Positions 1-8,034 of a stretch of 10,339 nt of DNA are shown here, in pieces (positions within the stretch are counted from its first letter, which is position 1; each line of letters starts with the position of its first letter). The stretch covers positions 4,743-15,081 of the forward strand of contig MHFC01000004.1 of NCBI GenBank assembly GCA_001804025.1, read 5' to 3'. Both the position numbers and the translations under genes were made by a program. The notes under the pieces are model-generated. The model saw only the letters and a program-made list of their open reading frames with translations. It searched no databases and was not told the DNA's origin. This stretch comes from Omnitrophica bacterium GWA2_52_8. Its GTDB lineage: Bacteria > Omnitrophota > Omnitrophia > Omnitrophales > Aquincolibacteriaceae.

Positions 1-2046
<2,046 letters not shown>

Positions 2047-2340
2047 TTATTTTCCCCGCCCCACACGAATATTAATCGTTTGGACTTCTTGCTCGCCGAC
2101 CACCGCCTGGACTCGCTTCAATAGCGCCTGGCGATACCTCTGATTAAGCTCAAAGGCAAGGGCGGAATGTTCGACCCATACCCAGAGCGTTTTGTTTTTA
2201 CCTAGAAAGGGTTTGGTGCTGCTTGCGATTTTTGCCCCCGCAATTTTGGGCCACGCCTGGATAAGCCGTTTGCGGATTTCTTTTTCCGGACTCGACAGCT
2301 CTGCGATAACACTGTTCATGATGGTTTTTATCGCATCCAT
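2047..2340 (-). CDS. dciA: DUF721/DciA-type protein, probable replicative helicase loader
   Basis: A 97-residue protein with the DUF721 pattern: an N-terminal helical part, then a W-P-K-I-A-G-x-x-I-A block (about 29-38), the strand-like LWVWVEHSALAFEL (52-65) and a C-terminal INIRVGRG tail. DciA proteins of this family interact with the DnaB helicase and help load it in bacteria lacking DnaC or DnaI; that role is inferred here from family and context. It sits 36 bp downstream of dnaN and 45 bp upstream of the chosen gyrB start, so it is almost certainly cotranscribed. The ATG at 2340 has only a distant AAGGA-like element (about 14 nt away). No in-frame start lies between it and the dnaN stop; Met8 (2319) is a weaker alternative. 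The length is typical of the compact, KH-like-domain-only members. The family call is firm; the helicase-loader role is less so. Confidence 0.82.
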   Translation of the reverse strand: MDAIKTIMNSVIAELSSPEKEIRKRLIQAWPKIAGAKIASSTKPFLGKNKTLWVWVEHSALAFELNQRYRQALLKRVQAVVGEQEVQTINIRVGRGK

Positions 2341-2376
2341 GGCGCCGCGCGGAGTCCTTTGAGGCCGAAATTAAAA

Positions 2377-3477
2377 TTAACTGATCTGCATCGGCATAAT
2401 CACGTACAAATACCCTTCTTTTCCCTTTAACAGCCCCGGTTTGTCGGGTTCGGTTAAAGAAAGCGAAACTTTTTCAACGTCCAGATTTTTTAAAACATCA
2501 ATGATGTAATACGGATTGAACCCGATCGCAATATCCTCCCCGTCAATCTCCGCATCGATTTCTTCGTGCGCTTCTCCGAGATTGGGAGACCGGGATGAAA
2601 TCAGGATTTTACCTTTTACAAAATCAATTTTAATCGCGGGAGAATCAGGCGAGGTCAGCAGCGCCGTGCGCTTTACCGCTTGCAATAATTCTTCCCGGTC
2701 TGTTGAGGTTGTGATTTTTGACTCTTTTGGAATGACCTGCTCATAGTTCGGGAAATTCCCCTCGATGATACGCGAGCAAATAAAGCTGTCCCCTAAATAA
2801 AAAACAACCTGGTTTTTTGTGGGGATAATTTTAACTTCTCCCTCCCAGGACAAAATCCGAATCAGCTCCTGAACCGCTTTTGAGGGAATAATAATTTCAA
2901 AATTTTTTTCCTTCTTATTTTTAAAATCCTTTTCAACAAATGCCAGCCGACGCCCGTCTGTTGCAACAAGTCTGAGTTTATTTCCTTTAACCGAAAGCAG
3001 GACACCGTTAAGAACGTACCGCGTTTCATCGTATGAGATCGCAAAGGCAGTGAGCGACAACCCCTCTTTAAGCACGGCCTGATCCAATTCAACCGCATCT
3101 TCAAGATTAAATTCTGGCAATTTAGGGTAGTCGTCGACAGAAAGGCCCATGATTTTAAAATAAGCCTTGTCTGATTTGATATTTACGGCATTATTTTTTT
3201 TGACTGAAATTTCCACTTCCCCGTCGGGAAGTTCCCGGATGATCTCCGATAATTTTTTTGCGGGAATTGTAATACTTCCGGGTTTTGTGATCGTGATGGG
3301 GATGGTTGTAGAAACACCCACTTCCAAATCAGTCCCCACCAATCGTAAACCCTCTTCTTTTGTTGTTTCAAACAGGACATTGCTTAGTATGGGGAGTGTA
3401 TTTGCTTTTTGTGACGCCACATTTCCGACAGAACTAAGGGCTTTTACCAAGGCACCTTTATGAACGATAATTTCCAT
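2377..3477 (-). CDS. dnaN: DNA polymerase III beta subunit (sliding clamp)
   Basis: A 366-residue ring-forming clamp that tethers DNA polymerase III to DNA and serves as a docking platform for replication and repair proteins. It has the normal length and three-fold domain plan. Family signatures include NTLPILSNVLFE (26-37) in the first domain, ETRYVLNGVLL (151-161) and ATDGRRLAF (172-180) in the middle, EGNFPNYEQVIP (239-250), and the C-terminal YVIMPMQIS, matching the usual YxxMPM-hydrophobic end that forms part of the peptide-binding cleft. The ATG at 3477 is preceded by a good GGAG ribosome site 9 nt away. It follows dnaA by 138 bp and leads into the dciA-type gene. It is visibly more AT-rich than its neighbours: for example 12 G+C in the 60 bases 2881-2940. 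Confidence 0.98.
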   Translation of the reverse strand: MEIIVHKGALVKALSSVGNVASQKANTLPILSNVLFETTKEEGLRLVGTDLEVGVSTTIPITITKPGSITIPAKKLSEIIRELPDGEVEISVKKNNAVNIKSDKAYFKIMGLSVDDYPKLPEFNLEDAVELDQAVLKEGLSLTAFAISYDETRYVLNGVLLSVKGNKLRLVATDGRRLAFVEKDFKNKKEKNFEIIIPSKAVQELIRILSWEGEVKIIPTKNQVVFYLGDSFICSRIIEGNFPNYEQVIPKESKITTSTDREELLQAVKRTALLTSPDSPAIKIDFVKGKILISSRSPNLGEAHEEIDAEIDGEDIAIGFNPYYIIDVLKNLDVEKVSLSLTEPDKPGLLKGKEGYLYVIMPMQIS

Positions 3478-3615
3478 AAACAGGATCTCCTATACCTCTA
3501 TGATGGCTCTATTTTATCAAAACAGTAACCGTAATAATATGACTAGTTAATATGTGGAAAACACACCTAAATCGTTAAAATATAATACGTTACAAAAACA
3601 ATAACCAGTGGATAA
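3478..3615 (-). promoter_or_regulatory. dnaA-dnaN intergenic region with DnaA-box-like sites
   Basis: This AT-rich spacer holds two sites one mismatch from the DnaA box TTATCCACA, both best read on the minus strand: TTATCCACT at 3607-3615, immediately after the dnaA stop, and TTTTCCACA at 3553-3561. Between and beside them are AT-rich stretches (for example TATAATAC around 3580). The dnaN ribosome site is GGAG at 3487-3490. It probably carries a dnaN promoter and may form a second DnaA-binding cluster, as in origins split on both sides of dnaA. No convincing -35/-10 pair stands out. Confidence 0.5.
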
Positions 3616-5040
3616 CTATTCTTCTGTTTTCAACAGCCGTTTAATATCTTCTAAAACCCGGCGCGTGTCCATATTTTGCTCTGATTCCGCATGAACTTTT
3701 TGATACGAATGAATGACCGTTGTGTGGTCCCGGCCGCCAAAATACTCCCCTATTTCTGGAAGGGAATGCGCCGTCATTTGACGGATCAAATACATAGCGA
3801 TTTGACGCGGCCAAGCAATCGACCGGGTCCGTCTTTTTGCACGCAAATCAGAAATTTGCAAATTAAAATACTTTGCGACAACCCGTTGAATTTTCTCAAT
3901 ACTAATGTTTTGTTCCTCTTCTTTCAAGGAGGCTCTTAAGATTTCTTTTGCGAGTTTTAAATCCACCATTTGGCCGGTAAGCGTACAATAGGCAACCACC
4001 CGGATCAATGCCCCCTCCAGCTCCCGGATATTCGACTGGATCTTACTGGCGATGAAATAGCAAACATCATCCGGAACGGCGACCGTCTCCTTCTCCATTT
4101 TCTTCTTAAGGATTGCAACGCGGGTTTCAAAATCAGGCGGCTGAATGTCGGTAACAAGGCCCCAACCAAACCGCGAAACAAGACGCTCCTCCAGGCCGGG
4201 AATTTCTTTCGGAGGCCGGTCACTCGAAACCACAATCTGTTTATGGGCGTCATACAAAGTATTAAAGGTATGAAAAAACTCTTCCTGCGTGGCCTCTTTT
4301 TCAGCGATGAAGTGAATATCGTCAATAAGCAGCAGGTCGAGCGACCGGTATTTGCTTCTAAACTGTTGTGTGGTGCGAGTTTGAATGGCTTGAATCAATT
4401 GGTTGGTGAATTTTTCACTAGAGATGTAAAGAATCTTTGCGTCGGGCTTGGCTTGTTGAATAAAATTTGCGATGGACTGCATTAGGTGGGTTTTTCCAAG
4501 ACCGACGGGGCCGTAAATAAATAAAGGGTTATATTGCCGTGCCGGTGCTTCCGCAACCGCCATAGACGCGGCATGTGCAAAACGGTTGCCCGGGCCGACG
4601 ACAAAGGCATCAAAGGTGTATTGCTGATTAAGGTTTTGTACTGGAACGCCGGCCGAACCCAGGAAAACGGACGGGCGTTTTTCCGCCGCCGGGACAAGCA
4701 ATTCCTGAGATTTTCCAGCCGGTTTTAAGGGTGCGATTTCGTAACGGATTTGCCTGGGAACGCCATCGATTTCAAGAAGAGCGCTCGAAATCAAATCTTG
4801 ATAGTGGTCCTTCAGCCATTTTCCATAATAGGGATCCGGCACCCCGAGCGTTAACGTGAGATCATCCGCGGCAAGACATTGAACAGGATCAAACCAGGTC
4901 TTGAAGGAGCGCTCGCTTAATTCCCGGGATAAAATGTCCCGGATCTGCTTCCAAATACTAAAGGCAGCAGAGTCCTGGGTTTGCCCGGAGGGCTCATTTT
5001 GAGGATAGGATAGATGTGGATAACTTGGCACTTTTTCCAC
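3616..5040 (-). CDS. dnaA: chromosomal replication initiator DnaA
   Basis: An AAA+ initiator of 474 residues that binds DnaA boxes, oligomerises with ATP and melts the origin. Domain I starts near IWKQIRDIL (29-37) and runs to about 105. A short linker (about 106-138) follows. The AAA+ domain has QYTFDAFVVGPGN (140-152), Walker A GPVGLGKTH (177-185), Walker B LLLIDDIHF (236-244), SSDRPP (272-277), the arginine-finger region LEERLVSRFGWG (283-294) and sensor II NIRELEGAL (337-345). Domain IV has the DNA-binding signature GGRDHTTVIHSYQK (435-448). The start is the GTG at 5040; the only other early candidate is the GTG at 5031. Neither has a strong ribosome site, and the first 27 or so residues form an unusual extension before domain I. 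The start codon overlaps one DnaA-box-like site and a perfect box lies within codons 6-9, so autorepression by DnaA is likely. The stop is TAG. Confidence 0.98.
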   Translation of the reverse strand: MEKVPSYPHLSYPQNEPSGQTQDSAAFSIWKQIRDILSRELSERSFKTWFDPVQCLAADDLTLTLGVPDPYYGKWLKDHYQDLISSALLEIDGVPRQIRYEIAPLKPAGKSQELLVPAAEKRPSVFLGSAGVPVQNLNQQYTFDAFVVGPGNRFAHAASMAVAEAPARQYNPLFIYGPVGLGKTHLMQSIANFIQQAKPDAKILYISSEKFTNQLIQAIQTRTTQQFRSKYRSLDLLLIDDIHFIAEKEATQEEFFHTFNTLYDAHKQIVVSSDRPPKEIPGLEERLVSRFGWGLVTDIQPPDFETRVAILKKKMEKETVAVPDDVCYFIASKIQSNIRELEGALIRVVAYCTLTGQMVDLKLAKEILRASLKEEEQNISIEKIQRVVAKYFNLQISDLRAKRRTRSIAWPRQIAMYLIRQMTAHSLPEIGEYFGGRDHTTVIHSYQKVHAESEQNMDTRRVLEDIKRLLKTEE

Positions 5041-5160
5041 AGATTAATCACAGGCAAATGGTGAACAATTTAAATAAAAATTAGGGCAAAAACAAGAAAA
5101 CTATAAAAGTTATCAACATGATATGAACAGATTATAAACAGCCAAAAAAACAGATTAAAA
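5012..5160. other. probable replication origin (oriC): DnaA boxes plus AT-rich tract
   Basis: A perfect DnaA box (TTATCCACA, minus strand) lies at 5015-5023, inside the first codons of dnaA. A one-mismatch box TTTTCCACA (plus) at 5033-5041 overlaps the dnaA start, and TTATCAACA (plus, one mismatch) is at 5110-5118. From about 5053 to 5160 the DNA is strongly AT-rich, with ACAGATTA directly repeated at 5127-5134 and 5150-5157, consistent with an unwinding element. Position upstream of dnaA, and divergent orientation of dnaA and rpmH, both fit oriC. Few boxes are seen, so the functional origin may also use the cluster between dnaA and dnaN. It also serves as the dnaA leader. Confidence 0.6.
5131..5136 (-). 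promoter_or_regulatory. possible -10 element for dnaA
   Basis: A perfect TATAAT on the minus strand, about 90 bp upstream of the dnaA start and just downstream of the minus-strand terminator. The hexamer 17 nt further upstream (TTTAAT) is a poor -35. In such AT-rich DNA a chance match is quite possible. Confidence 0.35.
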
Positions 5161-5186
5161 AGCCCCGCAAGCAAATCATTGCGGGG
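5157..5186 (-). terminator. Rho-independent terminator facing dnaA
   Basis: A perfect 8-bp GC-rich stem (CCCCGCAA at 5163-5170, TTGCGGGG at 5179-5186) with an 8-nt loop. Read on the minus strand it is followed by C then TTTTT (5161-5157); on the plus strand there is no T-run. It therefore stops transcripts moving toward dnaA from the 5190-5700 region. No protein gene lies on that strand there, so the terminated transcript would be a noncoding RNA or read-through antisense to rpmH. Confidence 0.8.
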
Positions 5187-5313
5187 AATTCAAAAGAAGA
5201 CAACCGTATTTTACATCGTTGCGGCACAATGTCCATAAATAAATCACAGCATTTTAAAAAAAACACCGGCTGTGCGGCGCGCGTGCTGGAACGTGTAACA
5301 AACAACGCAGCGG

Positions 5314-5425
5314 CGGACATTTTAGTCCGGTTTTCTCATCGATTAGGTGAATCGATAAGAAAACCGCTTTGGACGCATGGGGTTGCATCCAAAGTTTTGC
5401 GCCCACATTTTAACAGGGCGCAAAA
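5314..5425 (-). ncRNA. tandem hairpin array, candidate structured RNA of unknown function
   Basis: Four hairpins lie end to end. CGGAC/GTCCG spans 5314-5329 with a 6-nt loop. A 17-pair stem spans 5328-5366 with a 5-nt loop, overlapping the first by 2 nt. An 11-pair stem with a 6-nt loop spans 5367-5394. A perfect 10-bp stem TTTTGCGCCC/GGGCGCAAAA spans 5395-5425 with an 11-nt loop. The second and third stems each contain one internal C/A mismatch on the plus strand (5337/5357 and 5374/5387). On the minus strand both become G-U wobble pairs, which suggests the minus strand is the RNA. A terminator of the right orientation follows at 5157-5186. I do not recognise a known RNA: there are no tmRNA tRNA-like ends and no RNase P core motifs. 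No clear minus-strand promoter was found. A DNA-level palindromic element is the main alternative. Confidence 0.5.
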
Positions 5426-5442
5426 GACAACCCCTGGGGTAC

Positions 5443-5514
5443 AAATGAAAAAGCCCATTTGCACCACAGCCTCCGCGATGGCATTTCTCATTGGTGATGA
5501 GAAATGCGGGTTAG
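5443..5514 (-). repeat. 72-bp dispersed repeat, copy A
   Basis: This sequence recurs in inverted orientation at 10268-10339 with 70 of 72 bases identical. It contains a perfect 11-bp hairpin, GCATTTCTCAT (5481-5491) and ATGAGAAATGC (5497-5507), around a 5-nt loop. Read on the minus strand it ends with GGGCTTTTTC, a terminator-like T-run. In this copy only, an outer GCCCA/TGGGC pairing (5522-5518 with 5457-5453) encloses the element. It directly adjoins the hairpin array. A short plus-strand reading frame starting at 5445 is probably not a gene, because both differences between the copies would change the amino acid. Confidence 0.85.
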
Positions 5515-5633
5515 AGGTGGGCGGCGAAGAATAAAATGCGCGGGACTTATTGCGGGCTGTAAACGCTGCGTTTCTTTGCGATCATTTCACCAAAAGCCGG
5601 ACCAAAGAATCCCTTTAAGATGAGGAGTGATTT

Positions 5634-5642
5634 TGTTATAAT
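5634..5642 (+). promoter_or_regulatory. extended -10 promoter for rpmH-rnpA-yidC
   Basis: TGTTATAAT is a perfect TATAAT (5637-5642) with the extended TG one base upstream. The -35 hexamer at 17-bp spacing (5614-5619, TTTAAG) is poor, as is common for extended -10 promoters. Transcription would start near 5649, leaving a leader of roughly 70 nt before rpmH. Confidence 0.6.
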
Positions 5643-5716
5643 CCCAAACCTGTTAAAAATAAGCGGGCCATACTGCCGGTAAAACGCACGGCGGCGAGCC
5701 CTTGAAGGGGGCATCA

Positions 5717-5854
5717 GTGAAACGGACTTATCAGCCATCAAAGCGGAAGCGGAGAAGAAAGCACGGCTTTCTGGCCCGCACAAGCTCTCAGGGGGGCCTT
5801 AAAGTACTTCGGAGGCGCCGCAAAAAAGGCCGGAAACGCCTTACGCTTGTCTAA
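5717..5854 (+). CDS. rpmH: 50S ribosomal protein L34
   Basis: A 45-residue, very basic protein of the large ribosomal subunit. It starts with the family signature [10 protein letters not shown], continues with the HGFLART block (15-21 or so) and ends in an Arg/Lys-rich tail with GRKRL before LTLV. The length is normal for L34. The start is a GTG at 5717, fixed by the invariant N-terminus and by AAGGGGG at 5705-5711 as ribosome site. It is the first gene of the rightward operon, 53 bp ahead of rnpA, and points away from dnaA in the classic arrangement. Confidence 0.96.
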   Translation: MKRTYQPSKRKRRRKHGFLARTSSQGGLKVLRRRRKKGRKRLTLV

Positions 5855-5860
5855 CGCCAC

Positions 5861-5882
5861 GTTTCATTCAATATAATGAAAC
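5861..5882 (+). other. 8-bp hairpin between rpmH and rnpA
   Basis: GTTTCATT and AATGAAAC form a perfect stem around CAATAT. There is no following T-run, so it is not a standard terminator. It could be an RNA processing or stabilising element that lets L34 be made in large excess over RnpA. Confidence 0.4.
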
Positions 5883-5907
5883 ATAGCACTGGTTTCCAGA
5901 ACCGGCC

Positions 5908-6312
5908 ATGAACGGGCGGCTGAGCAAAGACCTGAGATTAAGAAAGAACCCCGAATTTGTTTATTTGTTTAAAAACGGACGGAAGTGGAAGGGTGAGTGG
6001 GTGAATTTGTGGGTCATCCGGTCACCGGAACAGCCGCCGGCCGGTGAAGGCTCCGCAAAATTCGGAATCGTTGTCAGCCGGAAAACCCACCCTCGCGCCA
6101 CACGGCGCAATCTCTGGAAAAGACGGATCCGGGAGTCCTACAGACAGCACCGGGCACGTATTAAAAAAGGCATCTGGGTTGTCGTTCAGGCAAAACTTTC
6201 TGCATCACAGGCCGGAGAGAGAAAAAAAGATGACGTTCCGTCTCTAAAAGAGCTGGACCGGGACATGAAAGGCCTTTTTGCCAGGGCCGGAATAACGCTG
6301 GAAAAAAATTAA
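5908..6312 (+). CDS. rnpA: ribonuclease P protein component
   Basis: The basic protein cofactor of RNase P, which assists the catalytic RNA in removing 5' leaders from pre-tRNAs. The 134-residue product has LRKNPEFVYLFKNGRK near the N-terminus (11-26), the central FGIVVSRK strand (52-59) and the RNR signature R67-N-x-x-K-R-x-x-R-E76 that contacts RNA. Length is slightly above the usual 110-125 because of a charged C-terminal region (about 100-134). An in-frame TAG lies 12 nt upstream of the start and no other start codon intervenes, so the ATG at 5908 is well fixed although its ribosome site is weak; coupling to rpmH expression may matter. yidC follows after 16 bp. yidD, which often sits between rnpA and yidC, is absent. 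Confidence 0.95.
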   Translation: MNGRLSKDLRLRKNPEFVYLFKNGRKWKGEWVNLWVIRSPEQPPAGEGSAKFGIVVSRKTHPRATRRNLWKRRIRESYRQHRARIKKGIWVVVQAKLSASQAGERKKDDVPSLKELDRDMKGLFARAGITLEKN

Positions 6313-6328
6313 AGGACACAGGACAGTT

Positions 6329-8032
6329 ATGCAGCAGGAATCACCGTTCGGGAAAAATTACTGGCTGGCGCTTGGAATATCGATGTTGATCCTTCTTGCG
6401 TGGCAGCCGCTGCTCAAAATGACGGGCTATGCGCCCGCCCCGGCGCCGCCGGCTGTTACACAGGAATCCGTCCGCGAGGTTTCGGCCGGCGAAGAAATGC
6501 CGGCACCGGCTAAAAGCACACCGGCGCTTTCGGCCGCCGAAGGCCCGTTCCTCGAGGCCGTAAAAAAAGCCGCCGTGGTGCAGTTTCGCAATGAATTCTA
6601 CGACATAAAATTTTCGACCCAAGGAGCGTCGGTTGTTCAGCTGCGCTACATCGGAAGCGACTTGCGCGGAAACGTTTCCGGCGCGGAATTTTTCGATGAA
6701 GATATCAGTAAGCCCGGTCTTTTTGCCGTGGACCTGGGCCCGGAAGCCCCGGACCTTTCGCGCGCGGTTTATAATCTGACCCGAAGCGGACAAAACGACA
6801 GTGCGCTCGAATTCACATATGAAATGCCGTCGGCCTTTAAAGTCACAAAAAAATTTATTTTCAGTGCGACCGAACCCGTCATTGTCCTGGACGTCAGCGT
6901 CACCAATTTGTCGAATGCCGGAAAATCGTTCCCCGCCGCAATCCACATCGGGATGGACGACCGGCCGGATGAGGAAGAGAAAGGGATGTTCCGCAGTTTT
7001 GATGCGGTCTTTTGGGGCGACGGGATCCAGGCGCGCCCGTCCGGCAAGATCCGTTCCAAAGGCCTGTATATTGTCCAGCCGTTGGTTTGGAGCGGAATCG
7101 TCAAAAAATATTTTGCGCTTCTTGTGAAGCCCGACAAAAAAATTTCCGCGGTCTCGGGCGAAGCCGATCAGGCCTCTATTTTTCTGAGGTTAACAAGCGA
7201 AGTTTTTGAAACAGTCCCGGGCGGTACTGCCAAAGCCGGGTTTCTGATTTATGCGGGCCCGCAGCGCTACGAGGCCCTGAAGAAAACGGGCGCAGGGTTC
7301 GAAGAAATTATTTCACTTAATCCGGGGCTTTTTGGCCAGTTCAAAGGGCTCGTGGGCCTGTTTAAGCTCTGGATGCTGCAGGGGCTAAAATTCGGGTACC
7401 AATTCACGCACAATTTTGGATGGGCGATTATTTTGCTGACGCTTTTGATCAAAGGGCTTTTTGCCCCCTTTACCCACATGAGCTATGAGTCCATGAAGCG
7501 GATGCAGGCGATCCAGCCCAAAATGAAATCCCTGCAAGAGCGCTATAAAAATGACGTCGGCAAACTGCACCGGGAGATGGCGCAGCTTTACAAGCGCAAC
7601 AAAGTCAACCCGTGGATGGGTTGTCTTCCCATGCTGCTGCAAATGCCGATCTTTATCGGATTTTATTTTATGCTGGCTGATTGCATCGAACTCAAAGGCG
7701 CCCCGTTTATTTTCTGGATCCATGACCTTTCAAGACCCGATCATTTGTGGACGCTCCCCTTCTCGCTCCCCCTGCTTGGAAACGGCATCAATCTCCTTCC
7801 CTTGCTGATGATTTTTTCGATGGTGTGGCAGCAAAAACTGACGCCGACGGCGGCCGCGAGTCCGGAACAGGAAAAAATCATGGCGTTTATGCCCGTGATG
7901 ATGGGGTTTGTTTTTTATAAAATGCCATCCGGACTTGTGCTCTACTGGCTTGTCTCCACGCTTCTGACCGTGATCCAGCAGGTTTTTGTAAAGCGGATCG
8001 TGATTGTGCTGCATCATGAGGACCGGGAATAG
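6329..8032 (+). CDS. yidC: membrane protein insertase YidC, diderm type
   Basis: A 567-residue inner-membrane insertase that works alone or with SecYEG. The first membrane helix is at about 12-29, followed by a Pro/Ala-rich linker (35-72). The large periplasmic beta-sandwich domain runs from about 84 to 335 and includes WSGIVKKYFALLVKP (254-268). The conserved core then shows a helix at about 362-380 with Lys375 at the position of the functional cationic residue (Arg366 in E. coli), the cytoplasmic helical hairpin (385-425), VNPWMGCLPMLLQMPIFIGFYF (427-447), a helix at 485-502 and the final FMPVMMGFVFYKMPSGLVLYWLVS segment (520-543). The ATG at 6329 follows AGGACAGTT, a good ribosome site. 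It lies 16 bp after rnpA in the same operon. The linker codes STPALSAAEG on a palindromic stretch at 6526-6544. Confidence 0.97.
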   Translation: MQQESPFGKNYWLALGISMLILLAWQPLLKMTGYAPAPAPPAVTQESVREVSAGEEMPAPAKSTPALSAAEGPFLEAVKKAAVVQFRNEFYDIKFSTQGASVVQLRYIGSDLRGNVSGAEFFDEDISKPGLFAVDLGPEAPDLSRAVYNLTRSGQNDSALEFTYEMPSAFKVTKKFIFSATEPVIVLDVSVTNLSNAGKSFPAAIHIGMDDRPDEEEKGMFRSFDAVFWGDGIQARPSGKIRSKGLYIVQPLVWSGIVKKYFALLVKPDKKISAVSGEADQASIFLRLTSEVFETVPGGTAKAGFLIYAGPQRYEALKKTGAGFEEIISLNPGLFGQFKGLVGLFKLWMLQGLKFGYQFTHNFGWAIILLTLLIKGLFAPFTHMSYESMKRMQAIQPKMKSLQERYKNDVGKLHREMAQLYKRNKVNPWMGCLPMLLQMPIFIGFYFMLADCIELKGAPFIFWIHDLSRPDHLWTLPFSLPLLGNGINLLPLLMIFSMVWQQKLTPTAAASPEQEKIMAFMPVMMGFVFYKMPSGLVLYWLVSTLLTVIQQVFVKRIVIVLHHEDRE

Positions 8033-8034
8033 AA

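Noticed and set aside
5132..5320. Minus-strand open frame of 62 codons upstream of dnaA
   Set aside because: It crosses the intrinsic terminator and ends in the oriC AT-rich tract; composition is not protein-like and no family is recognisable.
5229..5534. Plus-strand open frame of 101 codons across the hairpin region
   Set aside because: It runs through the terminator-side spacer, all the hairpins and the repeat. The two differences between repeat copies would both be amino-acid changes, and there is no ribosome site or recognisable protein family.
5157..5540. tmRNA or RNase P RNA as the identity of the structured region
   Set aside because: On the minus strand I see no tRNA-like acceptor or T-arm, no CCA-type end and no tag-peptide frame, and none of the conserved RNase P core motifs.
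5547..5783. Minus-strand open frame overlapping the rpmH promoter and 5' end
   Set aside because: It is antisense to the well-supported rpmH start and promoter, with no recognisable motif.
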